Assembly (NCBI RefSeq): GCF_006516965.1
Contig: NZ_VHLH01000001.1
Location: 302,855 to 366,854 of the forward strand
Direction: 5' to 3'
DNA length: 64,000 bases
DNA from: Pararhizobium mangrovi
GTDB taxonomy: Bacteria; Pseudomonadota; Alphaproteobacteria; Rhizobiales; Rhizobiaceae
Shown: piece after piece, positions 20,381 to 28,996 of the stretch
How positions within the stretch are numbered: position 1 is the first letter of the stretch
Layout of the letters: each line of letters starts with the position of its first letter
The notes under the pieces: generated by a model
Databases searched by the model: none
The model's input: the letters and a program-made list of their open reading frames with translations, nothing else
What the model was told of the DNA's origin: nothing
Translations under genes and position numbers: made by a program

Positions 20381-22492
20381 ATGTCTGCCGCCGGATCCGC
20401 TCGCTCACGAGATGCGGCAACCACGCTCGTCCGCCGGCTTGCTGCGTGCGTGCGTGACGCCGGCTTCGATCCGGAACGGTTCCGCTTCGCGAGCGCCATC
20501 ACCCTTGCGGCGATCGGGGCGCTTTATTTCGCGTTTCTCGTCAACCTGCCGAACACCTACTGGGCGCTGCTGACCATACCGCTCGTCATGCGCCAGCAGT
20601 CCGGCGCCACGGTCTGGCGCAGCAGCGCAAGGCTGATCGGGACGCTGAGCGGCATGGTCGTCGGCCTCGTGATCGTCGCGTTCTTCGACCAGAACGTCTT
20701 CGCGATCGTCGCCGTTCTTTCGCTCTGGCTTTTCGCGATGGGTGTGCTCGCCCGCTTCGAAATGGGCAGCGACGCCTATGCCTACGGCGTCGCCGGCCTC
20801 ACCGCGCTCATCATCGTGCTCGATACCCGTTCCGATGGCGGGCAGGCGTTTTCCTACGCGGTTTCGCGATCGACCGAGACGGTGATCGCCATCATCGCCG
20901 GTTTCGTCGTCGGCCTCGTCCTTCTTCCGCGCTCCACCCTGCCACTCGTGCGTTCGAGCCTCGGCGAAGCGAGGGCCAAGGTCTTCGAGACGATACGCCT
21001 TGCGATCGATCGCGAGAGCGAACCGAGCGCCGAGATGCAGCGCGGCTTCACCGCCGACCTTCGCACGGTCTTTTCGAACATGCGGTCGGCCTCCTTCGAG
21101 CGCACTTCGCCGAACGGTTCGCTGCCCCGCATGCGCGCGCAGGCCAACGCCCTGATCGAGACGCTGGCGACCGCCGAGGCGTTTTCGTTCGCGCTCGCCC
21201 ACGCCGAGCGCGGCGACGCGGTGCCGCAGCCCGTCGAGGAGGCACGCCGTCGACTCGCAAAGCTCTTCGACGATCTCGGAGAAGGCGAACCCGACGCCGA
21301 GGAAGCCGAGGAACGATCGGGCAGGTTCGCCGCGCTGCGCGACGAACTCGGCGAAACCATCTCCGCCTATGCATTCGCGGAGGAGCCGGACGCGGACAAG
21401 CTCGACACCGTTTCCGGCCTCTATCGCGTTCGACAACTCGCCGCACGGCTCGCCGATCTCTACGCCGCCGATGCGGCCGTGCTCGATCCGAAGCGCACCT
21501 TCAAGACCGTGAAGCCGACACAGACGCGCTACCGCGACCTCGTGGCCGCCCTGGAGATCGGCTCTCGCCCGGCGATCGCCTTCGCGCTCGTCGCGACGTT
21601 CTGGCTCTTTTCCGGCTGGGCGAACGGGCGCGTCCTGGCGCTCATCACCGGTGCGCTTTCGCTGCTGGTACCCACCATCGCTCCCCGCGCAGCCCTTGCC
21701 GCCGCCGGGCGCAACATCGCCACCGGCTTCCTGACGATGGTCCCGGTGGCGCTTCTGCTGATGGTCCTCCTGCCGCACGTGCAGACGTTCTGGGAATTCG
21801 CGGTGCTGATCGGCGCGCCGATCTTCGTGCTCTTCTACCTCTTCGCCGGCGGTCCGCAGCTTCCCATCGCCATCGGCGGCACCATCATGCTGGCGATCGG
21901 GCTGCAGCCGGCGAACACGCCGAGTTACGATGCGGCACGTCTGATCAATACCGGCGTGACGCTTTCCATCATGCCGGTGCTCTTCGTCTCGGCCGTCACC
22001 ATCCTCTTCCCGAACACGACGGCCCACGTACGCCGGCATCTGAAACGCGGAACCGACAAGCTCTTCCGCAAGGCGATACGCCGCCGGCTCGACGAGCCGG
22101 GCTTCTTCGGCCAGTTCGTGGACCTGCTCGGCGACTACGGCGGCGACCTCGACGTCGACGACGAGACGAACCGCCGGCTGATCGGACGCAGCCGCGGCGT
22201 CGCGCTGGTCGTCCACGAGATCTGCGGCATCCGCAACAGCAAGGGGACGATCCCCGAGCACGCCGACCGCCGCTTGGGCGAGATCGCCGAGGAGGCCGCC
22301 CGCGCCGGGCCGCAGGCCGATCTTTCCTCCCTGCTCGATCGGGTGGAAGCGGTCGGCCACGACGCGCGACGAAGGCTTGCCACGACCGACGATGCCGGCA
22401 ATTCGGCCGCGTTTCGTACCGTCATGGCCGCCGAGCTGCTGCACGCGATGATCCACCAGCGACGGCTGTGCCTGCCCGGGAAGACGACATGA
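20381..22492 (+). CDS. FUSC family inner-membrane efflux protein (AaeB-like)
   Basis: The 703-residue protein has two blocks of hydrophobic helices (about 28-190 and 390-540) separated by a soluble helical domain, and a soluble C-terminal tail. This is the FUSC/AaeB architecture, with LPNTYWALLTIPLVMRQQSG in the first block and a repeat-like GRVLALITGALSLLVPTI in the second. AaeB exports aromatic carboxylates in enterobacteria. The stop overlaps the next start (ATGA at 22489-22492), and a membrane fusion protein follows, completing an AaeB-AaeX-AaeA-like set. Confidence 0.9.
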   Translation: MSAAGSARSRDAATTLVRRLAACVRDAGFDPERFRFASAITLAAIGALYFAFLVNLPNTYWALLTIPLVMRQQSGATVWRSSARLIGTLSGMVVGLVIVAFFDQNVFAIVAVLSLWLFAMGVLARFEMGSDAYAYGVAGLTALIIVLDTRSDGGQAFSYAVSRSTETVIAIIAGFVVGLVLLPRSTLPLVRSSLGEARAKVFETIRLAIDRESEPSAEMQRGFTADLRTVFSNMRSASFERTSPNGSLPRMRAQANALIETLATAEAFSFALAHAERGDAVPQPVEEARRRLAKLFDDLGEGEPDAEEAEERSGRFAALRDELGETISAYAFAEEPDADKLDTVSGLYRVRQLAARLADLYAADAAVLDPKRTFKTVKPTQTRYRDLVAALEIGSRPAIAFALVATFWLFSGWANGRVLALITGALSLLVPTIAPRAALAAAGRNIATGFLTMVPVALLLMVLLPHVQTFWEFAVLIGAPIFVLFYLFAGGPQLPIAIGGTIMLAIGLQPANTPSYDAARLINTGVTLSIMPVLFVSAVTILFPNTTAHVRRHLKRGTDKLFRKAIRRRLDEPGFFGQFVDLLGDYGGDLDVDDETNRRLIGRSRGVALVVHEICGIRNSKGTIPEHADRRLGEIAEEAARAGPQADLSSLLDRVEAVGHDARRRLATTDDAGNSAAFRTVMAAELLHAMIHQRRLCLPGKTT

Positions 22493-22692
22493 CCCAAGAG
22501 ATCTCGATCTTCGGCTTCTATTTCCCCGCCATCGTGCTTTGCGCGCTGGTCGCCGGTGCCATCTGGTACGCGCTCGACTACGCGGCGATCCGTCTATCCG
22601 CCTGGCAGTTCTTTCTCCATCCGCCGCTTGCGCGCCTTGCGCTCTATCTCGTCCTGTTCGCCCTGGTCTGCGCGTTCTATCCGAACTTCTAG
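22489..22692 (+). CDS. DUF1656 family small membrane protein (AaeX-like)
   Basis: A 67-residue protein with two hydrophobic helices (FYFPAIVLCALVAGAIWYAL and LYLVLFALVCAFYPNF). The start EISIFGFYFP and position between a FUSC pump and an HlyD protein fit the AaeX/DUF1656 family, small accessory proteins of these pumps. The start codon is coupled to the upstream stop by ATGA. Confidence 0.88.
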   Translation: MTQEISIFGFYFPAIVLCALVAGAIWYALDYAAIRLSAWQFFLHPPLARLALYLVLFALVCAFYPNF

Positions 22693-22722
22693 CGCATACG
22701 CCAAACCGGAGACCTCTTCGCC

Positions 22723-23628
22723 TTGACCGTCATCCGCCTGCTCCTCACCGCGATCATCGTCGTGCTCGCCGTCTTCGGCATCGTCTATATCTGGAACACC
22801 TATTTCGAGGCACCGTGGACGCGCGATGCCGACATCCGTGCCGATATCGTCGAAATCGCGAGCTATGTCAGTGGTCAGGTCGTTTCGGTGAACGTGCACG
22901 ACAATCAGCACGTGGAGAAGGGCCAGGTGCTCGTCCAGATCGACCGGACCGACTATTGCGTCGCCGTGGAGCAGGCGAAGGCGAGCGTCGCGCAGGACAA
23001 GGCGAAGGTCGCAAAGCTGGAACAGCAGGCCGCGCGCCTGACCAGCCTCGACAAGAAGGACAGTGCGGCGGTTTCGACAGTAAAGGTACGCAACGCGCAG
23101 CTCGAGGCCGAGGCGGCAAAGGCGGCGCTCGACGCCGCAAAGGCCAAGCTCGACAGTGCGAAGGTCAAGCTTGGCCGGACGACCATCACGGCGCCGACCT
23201 CCGGCTACATCGCGAACCTTACGGTCGATACCGGCGATTACGCCAATGCCGGCAAGGCGCTGCTCGCCGTGATCGACGAGGATTCCTATCGCGTCCAGGC
23301 CTTCTTCATGGAAACGCAGATCCCGCAGGTGAAAATCGGCGCGCACGCCCGCATCAAGCTGATGGCTGGTGGCCAAACGCTCGAAGGGACCGTCAAGGGC
23401 ATCGCCCACGCGGTTCATTCGAGCCAGAACACCTCATCCAACCTGCTCGCCAATCCGAGTTCGACCTTCCAGTGGATCCGTCTCGCACAGCGCATCCCCG
23501 TCGAGATCGAGCTGTCGGGCAAGCCGAACTTTCCACTCGTCTCCGGCATGTCGGCCACCGTCGTTCTCGACGAGGCTTCGTCGTCTTCGGCGTTCGACCG
23601 GCTGATACCGGGCTGGTTCGACGACTGA
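22723..23628 (+). CDS. HlyD/AaeA-type membrane fusion protein
   Basis: A 301-residue periplasmic adaptor with one N-terminal transmembrane segment (LLLTAIIVVLAVFGIVYIW), a biotinyl-lipoyl-like half (VSGQVVSVNVHDNQHVEKGQ), a coiled-coil hairpin rich in Ala/Lys (about 85-140), and the second lipoyl half ITAPTSGYIANL. It links the FUSC pump to an outer-membrane channel. It starts with TTG at 22723, preceded by GGAG about 11 nt upstream. Confidence 0.9.
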   Translation: MTVIRLLLTAIIVVLAVFGIVYIWNTYFEAPWTRDADIRADIVEIASYVSGQVVSVNVHDNQHVEKGQVLVQIDRTDYCVAVEQAKASVAQDKAKVAKLEQQAARLTSLDKKDSAAVSTVKVRNAQLEAEAAKAALDAAKAKLDSAKVKLGRTTITAPTSGYIANLTVDTGDYANAGKALLAVIDEDSYRVQAFFMETQIPQVKIGAHARIKLMAGGQTLEGTVKGIAHAVHSSQNTSSNLLANPSSTFQWIRLAQRIPVEIELSGKPNFPLVSGMSATVVLDEASSSSAFDRLIPGWFDD

Positions 23629-23656
23629 CGTCCAGCCTGATCGAGTACGGCGGCTG

Positions 23657-24787
23657 TCAGCTTCTCGAGAAGGAATGCTTGACGCGCCGCATCAGGTAGC
23701 GCGTGCCGACGGCGAGACGGCTCGGACGGCTGTCGTGTTTGTCCTGCCACGGACCGCCGAGGCAATCGGTGACGTAGAGTTCCTCGATCAGGTGCTGGAT
23801 CGCAGCGGAGAGGGGAACGACGAAGGCGACCCCGAGCAGGCCGAAGAGGAACCCCGCGGCAAGCTGCAGCGTCAGCGTCGCGGCAGGCGGCATCTTGATC
23901 GTGTTTTCCTGCACGATCGGGGTGACAAGGTTCGATTCGACGAACTGGATCAGCAGGTAGACCACAAGCCCCCAGAGCGCCATCGACGCGCTCTGCGAAA
24001 AGCCCGCCAGCACGATGATGCAACCGGCGATGAACGGCCCGAGCGTGGGGATGAAGGTCAGGAGGCCCGCCTGAAGCGAGAGCAGGGTGGCGTAGGGCAT
24101 GCCGATCGCCATCAGCAGGATGATGCTGAGCACGAAGATGACGAGCATGCTGACGCTCTGACCGAGAAGCCATCGCCGCATGGCGGCCCCCGCGCCATCG
24201 AGCACTTCGTCGACGCGCTCGCGCCGGCTCGGAACGACTAGGCTGAGCACGATCGTCTTGTAGGCGCTCGGCTCCCAGGCGAGGAACGGACCGATGAAGA
24301 CGATGGCGAAGAGAATCGAGAACCAGTTCAACGCCGCCGGCAGCACCGTCGTCGCACCGCCGAGAACCGTCTGGATGCCAGGAAGCAGCGATTTCATCGT
24401 GTCGCCACTACCGAAGAAGCGGGAATGCTGAAGCGTGGTCATGCCTTGCTGGGCGAGCTGGCGCACGCTGGAGGCGAATTCGTTGAACTGGCCGACGAGG
24501 GTACTGCCGCCCCACGTGATCGCCCCGGCGACGACGGCGGTCGCCAGAAAGATGACGAGGGCGAGGCGGCTTGCCCGGCTCCACGACACGAGATGGGAGA
24601 GCCCGCGCGTGCCGGCATCGAGAACGACGGCAAGCACGATGCCAACGCCGAGCGTCAGGAAGGCGGTGGACGCGTACCACAGCGTGAGCGCGGCGATGAC
24701 GAAGGCCATGGTGACGGCGACGACGATCGCCGTTTGGCGTGCGATACGGGCACTGGCGCCGCCGTGCTCATGCTGATTTTCGGCCAT
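23657..24787 (-). CDS. AI-2E family transporter (PerM/YdiK-like)
   Basis: The 376-residue protein has about eight membrane helices in the AI-2E (PF01594) pattern: two N-terminal helices, a large loop, and the late motifs YATLLSLQAGLLTFIPTLGP and LGVAFVVPLSAAI. The family's substrates vary (autoinducer-2, ions, others) and cannot be predicted. The ATG at 24787 is chosen because the protein-like sequence starts at AENQHEH; the longer frame to 24937 is unlikely. It converges on the HlyD gene. Confidence 0.9.
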   Translation of the reverse strand: MAENQHEHGGASARIARQTAIVVAVTMAFVIAALTLWYASTAFLTLGVGIVLAVVLDAGTRGLSHLVSWSRASRLALVIFLATAVVAGAITWGGSTLVGQFNEFASSVRQLAQQGMTTLQHSRFFGSGDTMKSLLPGIQTVLGGATTVLPAALNWFSILFAIVFIGPFLAWEPSAYKTIVLSLVVPSRRERVDEVLDGAGAAMRRWLLGQSVSMLVIFVLSIILLMAIGMPYATLLSLQAGLLTFIPTLGPFIAGCIIVLAGFSQSASMALWGLVVYLLIQFVESNLVTPIVQENTIKMPPAATLTLQLAAGFLFGLLGVAFVVPLSAAIQHLIEELYVTDCLGGPWQDKHDSRPSRLAVGTRYLMRRVKHSFSRS

Positions 24788-24908
24788 GGAGGTCTTTCGC
24801 CGCGAGAGGTGCCGAATGAACGCTTCGGATGGCCGCATGGTTCGACCGGCGAAACGAATCGAGGCGTATCCGGCGAAGGCAAGCCGGGCGGGACGTGCGC
24901 CGCTTCGC

Positions 24909-25811
24909 TCAGGGCACGAGCGCGCCGTATCCGGCAATGGTGTTCGCCGCGGTGGCGTGTGCCGCTTTCAGCGCGTCGCCGAGCGGGGCGCCGGATAGCC
25001 GGCTCGCGAGGAACGCCGCGTTGAAGGAATCCCCTGCGCCCGTGGTGTCGACGGGTGCCGCAACGCGGACTGCCGGTTCTTCGGTCGTCGTTTCGCCTTC
25101 GACCGCGAGGCACGGTTCGGCACCGTTCTTGACGATCACCGTTTCGGCCCCCCGGTCTCGGTAGCGCCGCGCGCATGCGGCCGGGTTCGCGTCGCCGAAC
25201 GCGGCCGCATCGTCCTCGAACGTCGGGAAGACGATCGTCGAGACCGCGGCCGCCGCGTCGATCGCCTCCGTCATCGCCGCCGTGCCCGGCCAAAGCCGGG
25301 GCCGCAAATTGGGGTCGAACGCGACGGTGGTGCCGGCTTCGCGTGCGCGGGCCAGTTCATCGATGAAGACCGCGCGGTCCGCCTCCGGCAGGATCGCCAG
25401 CGTGATGCCCGAGAAATACGCGATGCCGCTCGCTGCGAGCGCGTTCGCGAGATGCTCGCGATCGGCGGCGAGCCGGCGGGCGGCGGAAGCTTCGCGCCAG
25501 TAGGAAAAGTGCCGCTCCGCGTTTTCGAGCTCGATCAGGTAGAGACCCGGCGAGGCGTTGGCGACGCGGCGAACGAATTCGGTCGAGATGCCGTTTGCAG
25601 CGATGAACCGTTCGAGATCGCGCGAGGGCGCGTCGTCGCCGACCGCCGTGAAATAGGCCGTCTTCCAGCCATCCGGCGCCAGGCGGCTGAAGTACCATGC
25701 GGTATTGAAGGTGTCGCCGGCGAAGTTGCGCCGCCAGACATCGTCTTCGGCCGTTCGCGAGAACTCGATCATGCATTCGCCGATCGAAGTCAGGGTTGTG
25801 CCTCGGCTCAT
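24909..25811 (-). CDS. kdgK: PfkB family sugar kinase, 2-keto-3-deoxygluconate kinase-like
   Basis: A 300-residue PfkB/ribokinase-fold protein with IGECMIEF at the start, FAGDTFNTAWYFSR, FDPNLRPRLW and the catalytic DTTGAGDSFNAAFL motif near residue 250. The N-terminal GECMIE and F-D-x-N-x-R-P-R-L-W segments resemble KDG kinases, which phosphorylate 2-keto-3-deoxygluconate in uronate breakdown. The ATG at 25811 has AAGGA 8 nt upstream. No uronate genes are adjacent, so the substrate assignment is moderate. Confidence 0.82.
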   Translation of the reverse strand: MSRGTTLTSIGECMIEFSRTAEDDVWRRNFAGDTFNTAWYFSRLAPDGWKTAYFTAVGDDAPSRDLERFIAANGISTEFVRRVANASPGLYLIELENAERHFSYWREASAARRLAADREHLANALAASGIAYFSGITLAILPEADRAVFIDELARAREAGTTVAFDPNLRPRLWPGTAAMTEAIDAAAAVSTIVFPTFEDDAAAFGDANPAACARRYRDRGAETVIVKNGAEPCLAVEGETTTEEPAVRVAAPVDTTGAGDSFNAAFLASRLSGAPLGDALKAAHATAANTIAGYGALVP

Positions 25812-25947
25812 CGGTCGATCCTTCTCGCACGGAAATCACTTCGCTGGCGGGATAGTCTGCCGAAAGCGATGCCGCAAGCACCGGCCCGGGGGATCAAAAC
25901 GGGCGCCCGGGCGTTGCCGGTTACAACGACACGAGAGGGCGAACGCG

Positions 25948-26955
25948 ATGAGCGACAAGGAAGCGGACGGTTCCGACGAACACGGGGAGTCCAAGGTCGC
26001 GGTCTACGCGGCACTGTGCGGCAATCTCGCCATCGCCATCTCCAAGTTCGGCGCCGCGATCTATACCGGCTCGTCCGCCATGCTCTCCGAAGCGATCCAC
26101 TCCGTCGTCGACACGGGAAACCAGGGCCTCGTCCTGCTCGGCATCAGCCGTTCGAAAAAACCGCCGGACGAAACGCATCCCTTCGGCTACGGCATGGAAA
26201 TCTATTTCTGGAGCTTCGTCGTCGCGATTCTCATTTTCGGGCTCGGCGCCGGCGTCTCCTTCATCGAAGGCGTGGAAAAGCTTTCCCACCCGGAACCGAT
26301 ATCGAGCTTCCTGACGAACTACATCGTCATCGCGCTCGCGATCGTCTTCGAGGGGGCGTCGTGGATCATCGGACTTCGCCAGTTCAATCGGCAGCGCGGC
26401 GATGTCGGCCTGATCCGCGCCGTGCGGCGATCGAAGGACCCGACGATCTTCACCGTGCTCTTCGAGGATACGGCGGCCCTGCTCGGTCTGCTCGCAGCAC
26501 TGCTCGGCATTCTCGCCGTCCAGTTCTTCGGCTGGACCTGGGCGGACGGGGCGTCGTCGATCGTCATCTCCGTCATCCTCGCGCTTGCCGCGACGGGGCT
26601 CGCGCTCGAGACCAAGGGTCTTCTGACCGGCGAGGCGACGAGCGGGGCGACCGTGCGTGACATCCGCAAGCTTGCGCTCGAGGAAGACCTTGTCGCCGGC
26701 GTGAACGAACTTCGTACCATGCATTTTGGCCCGAACGACGTTCTCGTCGCCATCAGCCTCGACTTCAAGGACAGCGCCAGCCACGACGAGATCGAACGCG
26801 TGACGAGCGAACTCGAGGTGCGTATCCGCGAACGCTTTCAAGGCATGGGCCAGATCTTCATCGAGACCCAGGCGAACGAGGACCACGAACGTTTGCGCAG
26901 GGGCGAATGGCCGAAGAGCGACGTCACCACGAAAGGCAGCGCCGCCCCGGCCTGA
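25948..26955 (+). CDS. Cation diffusion facilitator family transporter
   Basis: The 335-residue protein has five to six hydrophobic helices and the CDF metal site pattern AMLSEAIHSVVDTGNQ (HxxxD, near residue 50), followed by a second metal-binding helix (VLFEDTAALLGLL). A C-terminal cytoplasmic domain includes FGPNDVLVAISLDF. CDF proteins export Zn, Co, Fe or Mn from the cytosol in exchange for protons. The start at 25948 has GAGAGGG upstream. Confidence 0.92.
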   Translation: MSDKEADGSDEHGESKVAVYAALCGNLAIAISKFGAAIYTGSSAMLSEAIHSVVDTGNQGLVLLGISRSKKPPDETHPFGYGMEIYFWSFVVAILIFGLGAGVSFIEGVEKLSHPEPISSFLTNYIVIALAIVFEGASWIIGLRQFNRQRGDVGLIRAVRRSKDPTIFTVLFEDTAALLGLLAALLGILAVQFFGWTWADGASSIVISVILALAATGLALETKGLLTGEATSGATVRDIRKLALEEDLVAGVNELRTMHFGPNDVLVAISLDFKDSASHDEIERVTSELEVRIRERFQGMGQIFIETQANEDHERLRRGEWPKSDVTTKGSAAPA

Positions 26956-27076
26956 TTACCGCCTTTCGACCGCATGACCTGGCGCCCGGAACGCGAGCGC
27001 TCGTCTCGGTGCTCGAAGGAACGATCGCCCGCCGTATCGGTTAACGCGGCGTATCGAAGACGCTGGAGAACCCACG

Positions 27077-27454
27077 ATGCCCGATCCGAACCCGAAGCGC
27101 GACACCATTCCGACGGATCGCCCGGAAACGCTCGCGCTCTACCGTCTCGTCCCGCTCGCGGCCGCCAACGATCCACGTTGGGACGGGGCAACGTCGCAAG
27201 GCGAAGTCGTGGTGCGCGCCTATTCTCCGGCGGACGCCCGCCTCGTCGCCACCGCCGCGGAAACCGACTTCCGCCAGACCAACGCCAAGCCCGGCGACGG
27301 CAACTCGACCGCCATCGCCAGCGCATTCCGCGACGACAAGCTCTATACGGTCGTGGACGAACCGGAAGGCCGCTTCTCTGCAAAGGGCGAACGCGCGTTC
27401 GTCGCCGGCTCGATCGACGAGAACGTGATCATGCCGCTTACGGACGACGAGTAA
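27077..27454 (+). CDS. Conserved hypothetical protein, soluble
   Basis: A 125-residue acidic protein with no signal peptide or membrane helix. The segment LYRLVPLAAANDPRWDG and VVVRAYSPADARLVATAAE look like a genuine compact domain, and codon use matches neighbours. I recall similar small rhizobial proteins without known function but cannot name a family. It is convergent with the BLUF gene. Confidence 0.6.
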   Translation: MPDPNPKRDTIPTDRPETLALYRLVPLAAANDPRWDGATSQGEVVVRAYSPADARLVATAAETDFRQTNAKPGDGNSTAIASAFRDDKLYTVVDEPEGRFSAKGERAFVAGSIDENVIMPLTDDE

Positions 27455-27512
27455 CCATTTCGCCGATCTGCCACGAGAGCGTGCCTTCTGCGATGGCCGA
27501 CATCGGCACGGC

Positions 27513-27959
27513 TCAAAGCGGATCGGCATCCCAGAACGTGCGGAGGAACGCCCGGGCATCTCCGACTTCCTGGCGGCGGCAACGGTCCATGAATGCAGGT
27601 TCGGACAGATCTGCGAACTTCGGGTGCGCGGCCAGGACCGAAGGCGACACGTTTCGGAACGCCATAGACCATTCTGAAAAGTTGCGTGCTGCCAGAGGTC
27701 CACGTTGCAGCACCACCTTGGTATGGTGACGAGCATCGCGAAAAATCCGGGCGCGAAGCGTTTCCAATTCTTCGTCGGGGCCTTCGAGAAGTTGCATGAA
27801 ACTCCCGCTGCGACCTCCACGACCCTCGACGAAAAGCAGTGCTCCCGTAATATCGTGTTGGGCGTTGTACCGGCGGCTTTCCTTTAAAATCGCACCGAGC
27901 CCGTCGCTGTCCAGACTATCCCTGGCCTGGCTGACATAGACCAAGTGCTCCAAGCCCAT
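27513..27959 (-). CDS. BLUF domain blue-light sensor protein
   Basis: The 148-residue protein consists of one BLUF domain plus a short helical C-terminus. All key flavin-site residues are present by alignment to AppA: Tyr8 (LVYVSQA), Asn32 (SRRYNAQ), Gln56 (FMQLLEG), Trp97 and Met99 (EWSMAF). The ITGALLFVEG strand is followed by an unusual extra GRGGRSG segment before SFMQ. BLUF proteins bind FAD and signal light through the Tyr-Gln-Met hydrogen-bond switch. ATG 27959 has GAGGAGGGAG upstream, so the longer frame to 28016 is rejected. No output domain is fused, so it must act on a partner. Confidence 0.93.
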   Translation of the reverse strand: MGLEHLVYVSQARDSLDSDGLGAILKESRRYNAQHDITGALLFVEGRGGRSGSFMQLLEGPDEELETLRARIFRDARHHTKVVLQRGPLAARNFSEWSMAFRNVSPSVLAAHPKFADLSEPAFMDRCRRQEVGDARAFLRTFWDADPL

Positions 27960-28115
27960 AACTCCCTCCTCCATCTTGCGATGGTCGGGATATATTGGCG
28001 GCGTGGTGACCGTCAATCATATGCATTTTCACCATGTGCAATTGCTTTTAATTATTTCTAAATTGATTGACCGGTTGCGGGCATCGTCTCATTCTTGCTC
28101 CAGGAGGAGGGACGA

Positions 28116-28964
28116 ATGAGCATCGGTACCCGAGATCTCGACGAAGTAACCGGGCGCATGGCTCTGGAAAGCCCTGATCGCATCGAGTTTCGCGACGATC
28201 GCGGGCGAACGATCCAGTCGGTCGGTCGTGCGTTGACGATCATCGAGATACTGGCAGATGCCAACGAACCGCTCGCGCTGAACGAGATCGCCGCACTGGC
28301 GCAGCTGAACGTTTCCACCTGCCATCATCTCGTCGCGACCCTGGTCGGACGCGGTTACGTGCTGCACGCGGGTCGAAACCGTGGCTACATGCTGTCCTCG
28401 CGACTGAACGAACTGGTGGACATGAATTCGCGGGAGATCGATCTCGGCGAATTCGTGCGCCCGAAGCTGACCGCTCTCGCCGAGCAACTCGTCGAGAGTG
28501 CCCAGATGGCCGTTCTGCGCGGTACCAACCTCGTGACGCAGTTGCGTGCCGATTACGCTACCAATGTGCGCGAAGCGGACGAGTTCAAGAAGATGACGGC
28601 GCTGCATGCGACGGCGACCGGCAAAGCGATCCTCGCCTGGTTGCCGGAGACGGAAATGGTGCGGGTCATCTCGCAGAACGGGCTGACTGCCTACACCGAG
28701 CGAACGATCACTTCTCTTTCCGGTCTGATCGAGGAACTAAGGAATGTTCGGCGCAACGGCTTCTCGGTCGACGACCAGGAATTGGAAAAAGGCGTCGTGT
28801 GCTGTGGCAGCGTCGTTCGGGATGAAAAGGGCGCAGTTATCGCCTCGATCTCGGTAACCTTCGCTGCCGAGAAGAACTCCGACGCCTATCGAAGCCACGT
28901 GATCAAGCGGGTCGTCCAATGCGGTCGATCCCTCTCGGACCAACTCAAGGTAAGCCGAGCCTAA
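28116..28964 (+). CDS. IclR family transcriptional regulator
   Basis: The 282-residue protein has an N-terminal winged HTH (SVGRALTIIEILAD, then LNEIAALAQLNVSTCHHLVATL, about 35-80) and the IclR effector domain (MTALHATATGKAILAWLPE and the late FSVDDQELEKGVVCCGSVV segment). ATG 28116 follows a very strong AGGAGGAGG. It is the first gene of the catabolic operon and probably its substrate-responsive regulator. The 156 bp upstream are AT-rich and hold the promoter shared with or divergent to the BLUF gene. Confidence 0.94.
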   Translation: MSIGTRDLDEVTGRMALESPDRIEFRDDRGRTIQSVGRALTIIEILADANEPLALNEIAALAQLNVSTCHHLVATLVGRGYVLHAGRNRGYMLSSRLNELVDMNSREIDLGEFVRPKLTALAEQLVESAQMAVLRGTNLVTQLRADYATNVREADEFKKMTALHATATGKAILAWLPETEMVRVISQNGLTAYTERTITSLSGLIEELRNVRRNGFSVDDQELEKGVVCCGSVVRDEKGAVIASISVTFAAEKNSDAYRSHVIKRVVQCGRSLSDQLKVSRA

Positions 28965-28996
28965 CGACTTTCGTGCTGTAGTGGAGGAATAGACCC

